Below, one piece after another: positions 37,081 through 45,998 of a stretch of DNA of 64,000 nucleotides (within the stretch, counting starts at the first letter, position 1; every line of letters starts with the position of its first letter). The notes under the pieces were generated by a model. It saw only the letters and a list, made by a program, of their open reading frames with translations, was not told the DNA's origin and made no database searches. The translations under genes were made by a program, and so were the position numbers. This DNA is from Spirosoma oryzicola (GTDB taxonomy: Bacteria > Bacteroidota > Bacteroidia > Cytophagales > Spirosomataceae): positions 4,480,501 to 4,544,500 of the forward strand of contig NZ_CP089538.1 of NCBI RefSeq assembly GCF_021233055.1, given 5' to 3'.

Positions 37081-37884
37081 ATGAAGCTATTCGATACTTT
37101 CATTCCAACGGCGGGCGTCGTTGGATTGCTTCCAATGGTCACCTATTTTTTCCTCGTCGTGGCCATGTACGCTTTTCTGGGAAATTTCCTCTTTGCCCTA
37201 CTCTCGCGTACAAGTGTTAGTCCCAAGCACAAAAGTACCCAAGCCCTGACGACCATCATCGCAGCCGTGGCTGGCATCTCCTACTTTCTCATTCAGTCCT
37301 ATTATCGTGATATGCTGGCCGAATTGGCGACCCTAGCTGATGCGGACAATCGGCAGACGCTCATGCGGGAATCCTACAACGCCATTGGGCAGTACCGATA
37401 CATGGATTGGGCCGTGACAACGCCGTTGCTGCTTCTGAAAATGGTATCATTCCTGCGGGTTAAGCTGCATGAAATCAAACGTCCACTAGCGATCATGCTA
37501 CTGGCTGATTTCTTTATGATCCTGACTGGCTACATCGGTGAACAGCAGGTTGGATTTGACAACGAAGTCTTGACTGGCCCCAAACTCATCTGGGGAGCGG
37601 TTTCAACGGTGGGTTACATCATCATTCCGTTTACGCTGTACAAGCTTTGGAAACAATACGCAGATCGTGCTTTACCTAAAGAACAGCAGGCTTATCGATT
37701 AATGGCATTAACTACCGTTACGTTCTGGGGCGTTTATCCAATTGGTTATATTCTGACCGTCTTTGCAATTGATACAAACTGGATTCACATCACCTTTTCC
37801 ATAGCCGACTTTATCAATAAAGTGGGTGTGGGCTTAGTGGCGTACTGGGCTGGCCGAGAAACGATCAAGTACGCTCCGCATTGA
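37081..37884 (+). CDS. Type 1 microbial rhodopsin with D-T-K motif, probable light-driven proton pump
   Basis: Seven-helix retinal protein of 267 aa. The start is the ATG at 37081; an upstream GTG frame lies inside the terminator. Helix C reads YRYMDWAVTTPLLLLKM, giving Arg106, counterion Asp109 (Asp85 of bacteriorhodopsin), Thr113 and Lys120 at the proton-donor site (Asp96). Helix F has WGVYPIGY. Helix G has ADFINKVGVGL with Asp243 and Schiff-base Lys247. Helix E reads KLIWGAVSTVGY: Gly172 replaces bacteriorhodopsin Trp138, as in xanthorhodopsin, leaving room for a carotenoid antenna. There is no His in helix B. A donor Lys is known from Exiguobacterium rhodopsin. Outward proton pumping is inferred. 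No retinal or carotenoid gene is in the window. Confidence 0.9.
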   Translation: MKLFDTFIPTAGVVGLLPMVTYFFLVVAMYAFLGNFLFALLSRTSVSPKHKSTQALTTIIAAVAGISYFLIQSYYRDMLAELATLADADNRQTLMRESYNAIGQYRYMDWAVTTPLLLLKMVSFLRVKLHEIKRPLAIMLLADFFMILTGYIGEQQVGFDNEVLTGPKLIWGAVSTVGYIIIPFTLYKLWKQYADRALPKEQQAYRLMALTTVTFWGVYPIGYILTVFAIDTNWIHITFSIADFINKVGVGLVAYWAGRETIKYAPH

Positions 37885-38037
37885 TTCTCCTAATAGATTG
37901 CAACCAATCGATTCTGTTCCTGAAAAGTCCATCTTATCTGATAATCCTATTGGGAATGGCTGGTTTTCCAGAATTTTCAACAATCTTGCTTTGTCATTTG
38001 ACAATTGCATAGCCTGAAGCTGTTTTTGTTGAGAATT

Positions 38038-41000
38038 ATGAAGGAATACATCCGTCCCATCAAACGTCTGTTAGTCGCCAACCGCGGTGAAATTGCAATC
38101 CGTATCATGCGGGCCGCTACCGAGTTAGGCATCACGACTGTTGCCGTTTACACTTACGAAGACCGTTATTCACTCCATCGTTACAAAGCCGACGAAGCTT
38201 ACCAGATCGGCCGCGACGAGGATCCATTGAAGCCTTATCTTGATGTCGAAGGCATTATTCTGCTGGCCAAACATCATAAGATCGATGCCATCCACCCAGG
38301 CTATGGTTTTTTGTCTGAAAACGTAAAACTAGCCCGGCGTTGCCGCGAAGACGACATCATCTTTGTTGGACCATCGCCCGAAGCGATGGACGCGCTGGGT
38401 GACAAGGTTCGGGCCAAAAATCTGGCAACCAAGGCAGGCGTTCCGCTTATTCCCGACTCACGGGAAGAAAACATGACACCCGAATTTGCCTTGTCCGAGG
38501 CCGAGCGAATTGGCTTTCCAATCATGGTAAAAGCCGCTGCCGGGGGCGGTGGACGCGGGATGCGGGTGGTGCGTCAGGCCGAAGAGTTTGAAAAAGCATT
38601 TACCGAAGCAAAAAACGAAGCCCGGAATGCCTTTGGGGACGATACTATCTTTCTCGAAAAATTCATTGAAGACCCAAAACACATTGAAGTTCAGCTCCTT
38701 GGGGATCAGCATGGCAACATCGTCCACCTGTACGAACGTGACTGTTCGGTACAACGGCGGTTTCAGAAGGTTGTCGAGGTAGCTCCCTCGTTCGGGCTGC
38801 GTCAGGAAACAAAGCAAAAGCTTTATGACTACGCGATTCAGTTGGGTCGAGCCGTTAATTATTCCAACGCAGGCACAGTGGAGTTTTTGGTCGATAAAAA
38901 CGAGAATATCTACTTTATCGAAGTTAACCCCCGGATTCAGGTTGAGCATACCATAACGGAAGAAGTAACGGGTATCGACATCGTCAGAACCCAGCTTCTG
39001 ATTGCGATGGGCTATAAGCTGTCCGACAACGGGATTTACATTCACCACCAGGACGAAATTCCGCTCAACGGCTTCGCTATTCAGTGCCGTATCACGACCG
39101 AAGATCCAACCAACGGCTTCAAGCCTGATTTTGGAACAATCATCGCGTACCGGAATGCCGCTGGTTTTGGTATTCGCCTTGACGAAGGCAGCAGCTACGC
39201 GGGGATGAAAATCTCGCCTTACTTCGATTCGATGATCGTGAAGGTATCAGCGCGGGGACGGACGCTCAAGGGAGCTACCCAACGGCTGACGCGGGCACTG
39301 CTGGAATTCCGGATTCGGGGCGTTAAAACGAACATCGGCTTCTTGCTGAATGTCATGAGCCATCCCATTTTTCAACGGGGTGAAGCCAGGGTATCATTTA
39401 TTGAAAGTCACCCCGAACTGTTTAACTTTCGTAAACCGCAGGATCGTTCGACACGGGTTCTCAACTACCTCGCCGATGTGATCGTAAACGGTAATCCGGA
39501 AGTCAAAAAAAAGGACGACTCCAAAGTATTCAGAACGCCTGTTGTACCGACATTTGACCAGTATGCTCCTTTCCCCAATGGTAGCCGTGACCGGATGAAG
39601 GAGCTAGGACGCGACGATTTCTCGAAGTGGGTACTCGATCAGAAGTGCGTTCTGTATACCGATACGACCTTCCGCGATGGACACCAGTCATTGCTGGCTA
39701 CGCGCGTTCGGACGCAGGATTTGCAAAAAGTAGCCGAAGGATTTGCGAAAAGTCATCCTGAACTGTTTTCGATGGAAGTTTGGGGGGGCGCTACGTTTGA
39801 CGTGGCCATGCGATTCCTCTACGAGAGTCCCTGGAAGCGGTTGGCCGCTCTGCGCGAAGCCATGCCAAACATGCTGCTACAAATGCTATTCCGTGGCTCC
39901 AACGCCGTTGGCTATTCTGCTTACCCGGACAACCTAATCGAAAAATTCGTTGAAAAATCATGGGAAACAGGCATTGATGTTTTTCGTATTTTCGACTCGC
40001 TCAACTGGGTCGAAGCGATGAAAGTCAGTATGCGGGCTGTTCGCGAACGGACTGATGCGATCTGTGAAGCGGCTATCTGCTATACAGGCGATATGCTTGA
40101 TCCCAACAAGCACAAGAAGTATAACCTTCAATACTACCTGGATTTAGCCCGCCAGCTCGAAGATGAAGGCGCGCACATGCTCGCCATCAAAGACATGGCC
40201 GGTCTGCTGAAACCGTTAGCGGCTGACGTGCTGGTTCGTGAGTTGAAGCAAGCCGTAAGTATCCCAGTTCATCTGCATACGCACGATACGGCAGGGATTC
40301 AGGCCGCTACGTATCTCAAAGCCATCGACGCGGGTGTTGACATCGTTGACTGTGCCCTCGGTGCGTTGTCGGGTCTGACTTCGCAACCGAACTTCAACTC
40401 GGTTGTCGCCATGATGCAGGGACACGAGCGGGAATGCCCCTCAAATCTGGCTTCATTGAACGCTTATTCGAACTATTGGGAAGACGTTCGTGAATATTAC
40501 TATCCGTTTGAATCGGGTATGAAAGCGGGCAGCGCGGAGGTCTACGACAACGAGATTCCGGGTGGACAGTACTCAAACTTGAGACCTCAGGCGATTGCTA
40601 CGGGTTTGGGTGACAAATTCGAAACGCTCAAGAAAAACTACTCCGTCGCCAATCAGCTGTTCGGTGACATCGTCAAAGTAACGCCTTCATCGAAAGTCGT
40701 AGGCGATATGGCCATCTTCATGACTGCCAACAACTTAACAGCGGACGATGTTCTCAAAAAAGGAGATTCGCTGTCGTTCCCGGAATCGGTCAAAGAGCTG
40801 ATGAAAGGCATTTTAGGACAGCCCGTCGGTGGATTTCCCGAAGACGTTCAGCAAGTAATTCTTAAAGGCGAAGAGCCGATCACTGGCCGTCCAAACGAAC
40901 ACCTCAAACCCATCGACTTCGACGCTGACTTCGCGGAGTTTCAGAAAAAATACCCGCATAACAGCGGTTTTGAGGACTACCTCTCCTACCAGATGTATGC

Positions 41001-41490
41001 GAAGGTGTACGATGAATATTACAAAGCCAACGAACAATACGGCGATGTAAGCATCATTCCGACTCCGGCCTTCTTTTACGGACTAAAGGAAAACGAAGAG
41101 ATTCTGATCAACATTGAAGAAGGGAAAAACATCCTCGTCCGACTGCTGTTCAAGTCCGAACCCGATGAGTTTGGGATGCGCACGATTACCTTCGAGTTGA
41201 ACGGTCAGAGCCGCCAGGTTCAGGTTCGGGATAAATCATCGAAGGTTGAAAAGGCGATGAACGCCAAGGTTGGCAAAGAAGGTGATGTTGGCGCTCCGTT
41301 GCAAGGTCGGTTAACCCGAATTTTGGTGAAGGAAGGTGATGAGGTAAAGAAAAACCAACCACTTTTCGTGATCGAAGCGATGAAGATGGAAAGTATCGTA
41401 GCCGCGCCTAAAGCTGGTAAAATCAGTAAGATTGTGCTAAAAGAAGGTATTGTAGTCGAGCAAGACGACTGGGTTGTTGAACTGGCCTAA
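38038..41490 (+). CDS. pyc: Pyruvate carboxylase
   Basis: Biotin enzyme of 1150 aa that carboxylates pyruvate to oxaloacetate. I start at ATG 38038 (MKEYIRPIKRLLVANRGEIA), since the open frame upstream begins only at a TTG. The biotin carboxylase domain (about 1-455) shows AAAGGGGRGMRVV, HIEVQLLGDQHGN and FIEVNPRIQVEHTITEE. The carboxyltransferase domain (about 530-800) shows TTFRDGHQSLLATRVR and the carbamylated-Lys region AIKDMAGL. The C-terminal biotinyl domain has EAMKMES with the biotinylated Lys. The length equals the usual alpha4-type enzyme. A 32-bp stem repeat begins 20 nt after its stop. Confidence 0.97.
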   Translation: MKEYIRPIKRLLVANRGEIAIRIMRAATELGITTVAVYTYEDRYSLHRYKADEAYQIGRDEDPLKPYLDVEGIILLAKHHKIDAIHPGYGFLSENVKLARRCREDDIIFVGPSPEAMDALGDKVRAKNLATKAGVPLIPDSREENMTPEFALSEAERIGFPIMVKAAAGGGGRGMRVVRQAEEFEKAFTEAKNEARNAFGDDTIFLEKFIEDPKHIEVQLLGDQHGNIVHLYERDCSVQRRFQKVVEVAPSFGLRQETKQKLYDYAIQLGRAVNYSNAGTVEFLVDKNENIYFIEVNPRIQVEHTITEEVTGIDIVRTQLLIAMGYKLSDNGIYIHHQDEIPLNGFAIQCRITTEDPTNGFKPDFGTIIAYRNAAGFGIRLDEGSSYAGMKISPYFDSMIVKVSARGRTLKGATQRLTRALLEFRIRGVKTNIGFLLNVMSHPIFQRGEARVSFIESHPELFNFRKPQDRSTRVLNYLADVIVNGNPEVKKKDDSKVFRTPVVPTFDQYAPFPNGSRDRMKELGRDDFSKWVLDQKCVLYTDTTFRDGHQSLLATRVRTQDLQKVAEGFAKSHPELFSMEVWGGATFDVAMRFLYESPWKRLAALREAMPNMLLQMLFRGSNAVGYSAYPDNLIEKFVEKSWETGIDVFRIFDSLNWVEAMKVSMRAVRERTDAICEAAICYTGDMLDPNKHKKYNLQYYLDLARQLEDEGAHMLAIKDMAGLLKPLAADVLVRELKQAVSIPVHLHTHDTAGIQAATYLKAIDAGVDIVDCALGALSGLTSQPNFNSVVAMMQGHERECPSNLASLNAYSNYWEDVREYYYPFESGMKAGSAEVYDNEIPGGQYSNLRPQAIATGLGDKFETLKKNYSVANQLFGDIVKVTPSSKVVGDMAIFMTANNLTADDVLKKGDSLSFPESVKELMKGILGQPVGGFPEDVQQVILKGEEPITGRPNEHLKPIDFDADFAEFQKKYPHNSGFEDYLSYQMYAKVYDEYYKANEQYGDVSIIPTPAFFYGLKENEEILINIEEGKNILVRLLFKSEPDEFGMRTITFELNGQSRQVQVRDKSSKVEKAMNAKVGKEGDVGAPLQGRLTRILVKEGDEVKKNQPLFVIEAMKMESIVAAPKAGKISKIVLKEGIVVEQDDWVVELA

Positions 41491-41509
41491 ACCTGCCTTT
41501 TACTTTTTA

Positions 41510-41583
41510 TCAGCGGAGGGTGGTGTCGGTTGTGGTGTCAGGTACGAATATCTGACACCACAACCGACACCACCCTCCGCTGA
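41510..41583. repeat. 32-bp inverted repeat with GTGTCGG motifs (REP-like; possible pyc terminator)
   Basis: Arms 41510-41541 and 41552-41583 are perfectly complementary over 32 bp with a 10-nt loop. The arm contains GGTGGTGTCGGTTGTGGTGT, and related GTGTCGG/CCGACAC blocks recur at 42109-42264. There is no T-run. The structure separates convergent pyc (+) and the zinc-finger gene (-). Confidence 0.85.
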
Positions 41584-41648
41584 TTCATGTATAGGAATAA
41601 CCTGCCAAGGTCGAGGTACGCGTGTTGGCATGCGTGAGACAAGCGGAA

Positions 41649-41891
41649 CTAGGTCCGTTTCTCCCGCTTCATGTACGTGGAGGCACCCGTACCGCGTCTG
41701 GCTCCCATCTTATGCAACTGCTGGGCATCGGCCTGCGACATGATCTGAATGGCCGAATACTCTGTCTTACCCGTAATAAGCGGAAATCCAGCGACTCGCT
41801 GAGCCTGCGAACAGTGCACACACGTCTTAGCCGTTGGAAGGGCTTTGAGCCGCGCTTCTGGGATGAGATTACCACATTTGATACAGTACAT
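41649..41891 (-). CDS. Small TraR/DksA-type C4 zinc-finger protein
   Basis: Protein of 80 aa. The N-terminus carries the DksA/TraR zinc-finger signature CIKCGNLIPEARLKALPTAK followed by TCVHCSQAQ, giving the C-x2-C and C-x2-C ligands with the typical G-x-I-P-x-x-R-L-x-A-x-P core. The coiled-coil arm of full DksA is absent; the tail is short and basic (ending MKREKRT). Such short proteins may bind the RNA polymerase secondary channel or act otherwise; function not proven. ATG start, 80 codons. Confidence 0.75.
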   Translation of the reverse strand: MYCIKCGNLIPEARLKALPTAKTCVHCSQAQRVAGFPLITGKTEYSAIQIMSQADAQQLHKMGARRGTGASTYMKREKRT

Positions 41892-42276
41892 AACGTTGAT
41901 TGGTTAGCTATCTATATAACCCCAAACGAGGCTAGATAGTGCCGCAGATTCTCATTTACTTCCATAATCAACCATCTGTTAACCAGTACTTTAATCTAAA
42001 AACAATCAGTACTGGTTAGATACCTTTTTATCGCTTAAAATAGGGTACAACTTGATCACGCAGGATGATTTCACCCAGATTAATACGGCTTGTATCAGCG
42101 GTTGCGCTCGTGGTGTCGGTTTCTCAAAACAGTATTGTCCGGAATGTTGAATTTGCTCCAATCTGATGTCCTTCTAAGTGGTGTCGGCGGGGCCGGCCGC
42201 CCGGTTCAAAAAACCGACACAAATTGCTGACGCCAAGGGTCGGTTTTGAGAAACCGACACCACGAACTTCTATTTC
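41892..42276. other. Intergenic repeat-rich region
   Basis: 385 nt upstream of the zinc-finger gene and downstream of the desaturase gene (both -). Holds the nested inverted repeats detailed at 42109-42264. The part 41892-42100 is AT-rich and should contain the - strand promoter of the zinc-finger gene; nothing else is visible. Confidence 0.5.
42109..42264. repeat. Nested REP-like inverted repeats (GTGTCGG family)
   Basis: Outer arms 42109-42130 and 42243-42264 are exact reverse complements over 22 bp (CGTGGTGTCGGTTTCTC... and its complement). Inside, GTGTCGG (42181-42187) and CCGACAC (42214-42220) flank a very GC-rich core with GGCCGGCC. The same GTGTCGG word is in the hairpin at 41510-41583. 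The arrangement resembles a bacterial interspersed or REP element cluster. It ends 13 nt from the desaturase stop. Confidence 0.75.
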
Positions 42277-42996
42277 TCATTCCCGATGAACGTCTTTGAA
42301 CTGAAGCATATCACCTAGCCGCAGTTCTTTTTCTTCATCGAAACCACAGGTCGATTTAAATTCTTTAGGATTCTGATAGGTTCCGAAGAACATGTCCCAC
42401 CAGACAATGTCGCCGTAGTTGCTGGTGTGTTTCTCGTATTCGTGATGAATTCGGTGCATTTCGGGCCGCTGAAAAATATAGCCAATCCATTGGGGCGTCT
42501 TCACGTTAGTGTGGTAAAAAAACTCGCCCAGCGCCGTACAGAGCGTATAAATGGCCCCGGCTTCGGCACTCAATCCGAGCAGTGTATAAACCAGTAAACT
42601 GCCAATAATGGAATTGACGGTCATTTCGAGCGGATGTTTGTAAAACGAGGTGATGACTTCCAGCCGCTGCGGACTGTGGTGAATCTGATGAAAGTGCGTC
42701 CACAGAAAATCGACTGTGTGCCGCCAACGGTGCCACCAATAGAAGACAAACGTGGCAATAACGTACGCTATTATCCCACCACCAACGTTGTTAACGTAGT
42801 CGGAAAGATGCAGAACTGAGTAAGCCGACAGCCATTTCTCCCACGTAAATCCAGCAACCACGACGACAACCAATTGCACAAAATTGATGGCCAACACGCG
42901 AATCGTCCAGGTCGGAACGGCAGGCAGTTTCCAGCCCGGAATCAAACGTTCGAGGATGAAACAAAAAGCGAAAACGGCAAAGATAATCGGTAGCAT
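42277..42996 (-). CDS. Sterol desaturase/fatty acid hydroxylase superfamily membrane protein
   Basis: Di-iron membrane oxygenase of 239 aa, start placed at ATG 42996 (MLPIIFAVFAFCFILERL). Several hydrophobic helices surround the three histidine boxes: HRWRH (about 97), HFHQIHH (about 110) and HRIHHEYEKH (about 185). These bind the two irons. The superfamily hydroxylates or desaturates sterols, carotenoids and fatty acids; in this lineage lipid or carotenoid hydroxylation is most plausible. A Crp/Fnr regulator gene lies 69 nt upstream on the same strand, suggesting a two-gene unit. Confidence 0.87.
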   Translation of the reverse strand: MLPIIFAVFAFCFILERLIPGWKLPAVPTWTIRVLAINFVQLVVVVVAGFTWEKWLSAYSVLHLSDYVNNVGGGIIAYVIATFVFYWWHRWRHTVDFLWTHFHQIHHSPQRLEVITSFYKHPLEMTVNSIIGSLLVYTLLGLSAEAGAIYTLCTALGEFFYHTNVKTPQWIGYIFQRPEMHRIHHEYEKHTSNYGDIVWWDMFFGTYQNPKEFKSTCGFDEEKELRLGDMLQFKDVHRE

Positions 42997-43065
42997 AGCG
43001 CATTGAGGTTTAGTAAATTGATCCCCAAAGCAACACGATCCTTTACCGCTAAACATTGATAAATA

Positions 43066-43686
43066 TCAATTTCGGCGGGCTCGTAGACGACTTAGCGTTT
43101 CGGGCGAAATACCAAGGTGTGACGCGATGTATTTAAGCGGAACACGCTGAAAAATAGCCGGAAAGTCTGTCAGCAATTGCCCGTAACGTTCAGGGGCGGT
43201 TTGCATTCGCAGGTTTTGGGTGCGTAGTTCGCTCTGCACGTAGTATCGTTCGGTGATCAGCCTACCGACGCTGTTGAACTCCGGAAAATCACGATAAAGC
43301 TGTTGAAGTTGTGCGTACGAGATAGACCACAAAATACTGTCCTCCAACAGCTCGACGTATTCGCGGGCCGGCTGACGCGTATAAAAGCTCACAATTGATA
43401 CGATGAAGTCGCCCTCCCGCATGAACCAGGACGTTACCTCACGCCCATCCCTTTGCAAGGAAGCGGCTTTTAAATAGTATTCTCTAACAACACCCCGTTC
43501 GATAAAGTAAAGACGATCTGATACCTGACCCGGTTGAAGCAGCCAATGTTTGCGGGGAAGTTCTTCCCGTCGAAGCATCGAGGCCAACGCCATTCGTAAG
43601 GAATCGGAGAGTGGCTGGATGGTCTGAATAAAAGAAAACAGTTGCTCCATTCGGTTAGTTGATTGCGATAACACGCTTTCAGTCAA
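43066..43686 (-). CDS. Crp/Fnr family transcriptional regulator
   Basis: Regulator of 206 aa with an N-terminal cyclic-nucleotide-binding-like beta-roll (LLQPGQVSDRLYFIERGVVR near residue 52, then REGDFIVSIVSFYTRQPA) and a C-terminal helix-turn-helix ending IASHLGISPETLSRLRARRN. The phosphate-binding cassette of cAMP-binding CRP (RPAARS-like) is not seen, and neither are Fnr cysteines, so the effector is unknown, as in many Bacteroidota paralogues. It probably regulates the desaturase downstream. Confidence 0.9.
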   Translation of the reverse strand: MTESVLSQSTNRMEQLFSFIQTIQPLSDSLRMALASMLRREELPRKHWLLQPGQVSDRLYFIERGVVREYYLKAASLQRDGREVTSWFMREGDFIVSIVSFYTRQPAREYVELLEDSILWSISYAQLQQLYRDFPEFNSVGRLITERYYVQSELRTQNLRMQTAPERYGQLLTDFPAIFQRVPLKYIASHLGISPETLSRLRARRN

Positions 43687-43730
43687 AAATTTAGCTCAGA
43701 TCATCAATCCGAAATAAATCATGTTGCGTC

Positions 43731-44114
43731 ATGGAAAACCGCCCCCCAACTCCGCCTTTATCGCCCGTACCGTTTAGTGAGTCCGACGCCCGGTTGTGGG
43801 CCATGCTTACTCATCTAAGCGCTCTGCCTGGCTCCCTTGTTGTAATCGGTAGCATTGTGCTTCCGCTGGTGATCTGGCGGATTCAGAAAGAAAAATCTGC
43901 CTTTGTCGACTTCCACGGTAAAGAAGCCGTCAACTTTAACATAACGATGGCCTTGGCTGCGGCTATATCGGTTATTTTGGTGTTCCTTCTGATCGGTATA
44001 TTCCTGATCTGGCTGGTAGGAGCCGTATGGCTTATTTTTACGCTGATTGCCGCTATTAAAGCGAATAATGGTGAATACTACCGATATCCCCTAACAATCC
44101 GCTTTATCAAATAA
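43731..44114 (+). CDS. DUF4870 domain membrane protein
   Basis: Protein of 127 aa with three hydrophobic segments after a Pro-rich N-terminus. Family signs are DARLWAMLTHLSALPG at the start, then VLPLVIWRIQKEKSAFVDFH and GKEAVNFNITM, and the closing IAAIKANNGEYYRYPLTIRF. The family (YtmB/Tic20-like) is of unknown function. Divergent from the Crp/Fnr gene with only 44 nt between starts, so the promoters probably overlap. Confidence 0.88.
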   Translation: MENRPPTPPLSPVPFSESDARLWAMLTHLSALPGSLVVIGSIVLPLVIWRIQKEKSAFVDFHGKEAVNFNITMALAAAISVILVFLLIGIFLIWLVGAVWLIFTLIAAIKANNGEYYRYPLTIRFIK

Positions 44115-44288
44115 GTGTTTCCTATGGCTGCTTGGCAGGGCGTAGAGTAAACCTATTCTGCATAAATGCTCCAACACGATATCCAATTCTAAGAGGCTGT
44201 TCCCGAACCTAATCACCCTTTATTTGCGTTTTCACTATGACTCCCTATTGAGTTGTGATCTACTCACCTGAATTATTGCGCCTATCCC

Positions 44289-45527
44289 ATGCAATCGGCT
44301 ATAGAAACTACTCTTGATATTCAACAAATTCGCCGGGACTTTCCGGTGCTCGATCAGCAGGTTAACGGTCGGCCATTGGTTTATCTCGACAATGCGGCTA
44401 CCAATCAGAAGCCGCTGGCGGTGATTCATGCCCTAACGCGCTATTACGAAGGATACAACGCCAATATTCACCGGGGTATTCACCACCTGGCCGAGCAGGC
44501 TACAGCTGCTTTTGAAGCCTCCCGCCGGGCCGTTCAGGAGTTTCTGAACGCGAAACACTGGCAGGAAATTATCTTTACCTACGGTACTACCGATGGTATC
44601 AATCTGGTAGCACAGACCTACGGACGCCGGTTTTTGAAGGAGGGCGACGAGATCATTATCTCGACCATGGAACACCATTCCAACATTGTTCCCTGGCAAA
44701 TGCTCTGCGAAGAGAAAGGTTGCGTACTCAAAGTCATTCCGGTCGACGACAACGGCGAACTCCTGATTGATGAGTACGAAAAACTGCTGTCAGAACGGAC
44801 GAAATTCGTTTCCTGCGTACACGTATCGAATTCATTAGGTACGATCAACCCGGTAAAAACGATTATTGATAAAGCCCACGAAGTTGGTGCCGTTGTGTTA
44901 ATCGACGGTGCTCAGGCTAGTTCTCACCTCGACATCGATGTGCAGGCGCTCGACGCTGATTTTTACGTTCTTTCGGCGCACAAGCTGTACGGTCCGACGG
45001 GCATGGGCGTTTTGTACGGCAAAAAAGAGATTCTCGATGCCATGCCGCCTTATCGGGGCGGGGGCGAAATGATCAAGGAAGTCACGTTCGCCAAGACGAC
45101 TTACAATGAGATTCCTTATAAATTCGAAGCGGGTACGCCCAATATAGCCGATGTTGTTGCGGTGAAAGCCGCGTTCGAATACATGGCTGGCTTGGGGAAA
45201 GAAAATATTGCCGCGCACGAAAACGATTTGCTTCAGTACGCAACCGAGCAGTTGACAGAACTTGACGGTCTGCGCATCATCGGTCAGGCGAAGCACAAAA
45301 TTGGCGTTATATCCTTCGTGATGGATGGGATTCACCACCAGGATACGGGCGTCATTCTGGACCAGCAGGGCATTGCCGTCCGGACGGGTCACCACTGCAC
45401 GCAGCCTCTGATGCAACGTTTCGGTATAGCCGGAACTACGCGGGCGTCGTTTGCGGTTTATAACACCAGAGATGAGGTTGACCGGCTCGTGCAAGGCTTG
45501 CGTCGGGTCCAGAAAATGATGTTATAA
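44289..45527 (+). CDS. sufS: Cysteine desulfurase SufS
   Basis: PLP enzyme of 412 aa that takes sulfur from cysteine for Fe-S cluster assembly. Class V aminotransferase features: YLDNAATNQKPL near residue 36, TMEHHSNIVPW, LIDGAQASSHLDIDV, the PLP Lys in VLSAHKLYGPTG, and the active-site Cys in AVRTGHHCTQPLM that marks the group II (SufS) type. It begins the cluster sufS-sufE-sufT-bacilliredoxin, with only 4 nt to sufE. sufBCD are not in the window, so they must be elsewhere or upstream in the genome. Confidence 0.96.
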   Translation: MQSAIETTLDIQQIRRDFPVLDQQVNGRPLVYLDNAATNQKPLAVIHALTRYYEGYNANIHRGIHHLAEQATAAFEASRRAVQEFLNAKHWQEIIFTYGTTDGINLVAQTYGRRFLKEGDEIIISTMEHHSNIVPWQMLCEEKGCVLKVIPVDDNGELLIDEYEKLLSERTKFVSCVHVSNSLGTINPVKTIIDKAHEVGAVVLIDGAQASSHLDIDVQALDADFYVLSAHKLYGPTGMGVLYGKKEILDAMPPYRGGGEMIKEVTFAKTTYNEIPYKFEAGTPNIADVVAVKAAFEYMAGLGKENIAAHENDLLQYATEQLTELDGLRIIGQAKHKIGVISFVMDGIHHQDTGVILDQQGIAVRTGHHCTQPLMQRFGIAGTTRASFAVYNTRDEVDRLVQGLRRVQKMML

Positions 45528-45531
45528 TAGC

Positions 45532-45960
45532 ATGACAATCAACGAAAAGCAGGACGAAATTATTGACGAGTTTGATCTATTTGACGATCAGCTCGACAAG
45601 ACTCAATACATCATTGATCTGGGCAAAAAGCTGCCTCCCATGCCCGAAAGCAAAAAAATTGACGAGAACCGAATCATGGGTTGTCAGTCGAAGGTATGGG
45701 TTGACGCCGAATTGAAAGGTGATCGGCTGTACTTCTACGGCGACAGTGAACAAACCGCTCAGATTTCGAAAGGATTGGTTGGCTTGCTGATTCGTGTATT
45801 GTCGGGCGAAAAACCGGAAGACATTGCCAATGCCGATCTTTACTTTATTCCAAGGGTCGGCATGGGTAACCTGATCACCTCACTCCGGGCGGGTGGTCTG
45901 GCGTCTATGATCGAACGCATGAAAGCGTATGGCCGCTCTTACGCGGGTCAGGTAGCTTAA
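45532..45960 (+). CDS. sufE: SufE sulfur acceptor protein
   Basis: Protein of 142 aa that accepts persulfide sulfur from SufS and passes it to the scaffold. The active cysteine is in RIMGCQSKVWV (about Cys50), and DRLYFYGDSEQTAQISKGL and RAGGLASMIERMKAYGR follow as in the family. Four bases after sufS, so co-translated. Confidence 0.95.
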   Translation: MTINEKQDEIIDEFDLFDDQLDKTQYIIDLGKKLPPMPESKKIDENRIMGCQSKVWVDAELKGDRLYFYGDSEQTAQISKGLVGLLIRVLSGEKPEDIANADLYFIPRVGMGNLITSLRAGGLASMIERMKAYGRSYAGQVA

Positions 45961-45998
45961 ACTAATTCGAAGATTATAACTTTACGCGCTAACGTCTT

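Noticed and set aside
37081..37884. Heliorhodopsin or halide/sodium pump assignment for the rhodopsin
   Set aside because: Helix C reads D-T-K, not N-D-Q or N-T-Q, and the order of helix motifs fits type 1 proton pumps.
38301..39048. Antisense frames over the biotin carboxylase part of pyruvate carboxylase
   Set aside because: The sense strand encodes a strongly conserved enzyme; the antisense products have no likeness to known proteins.
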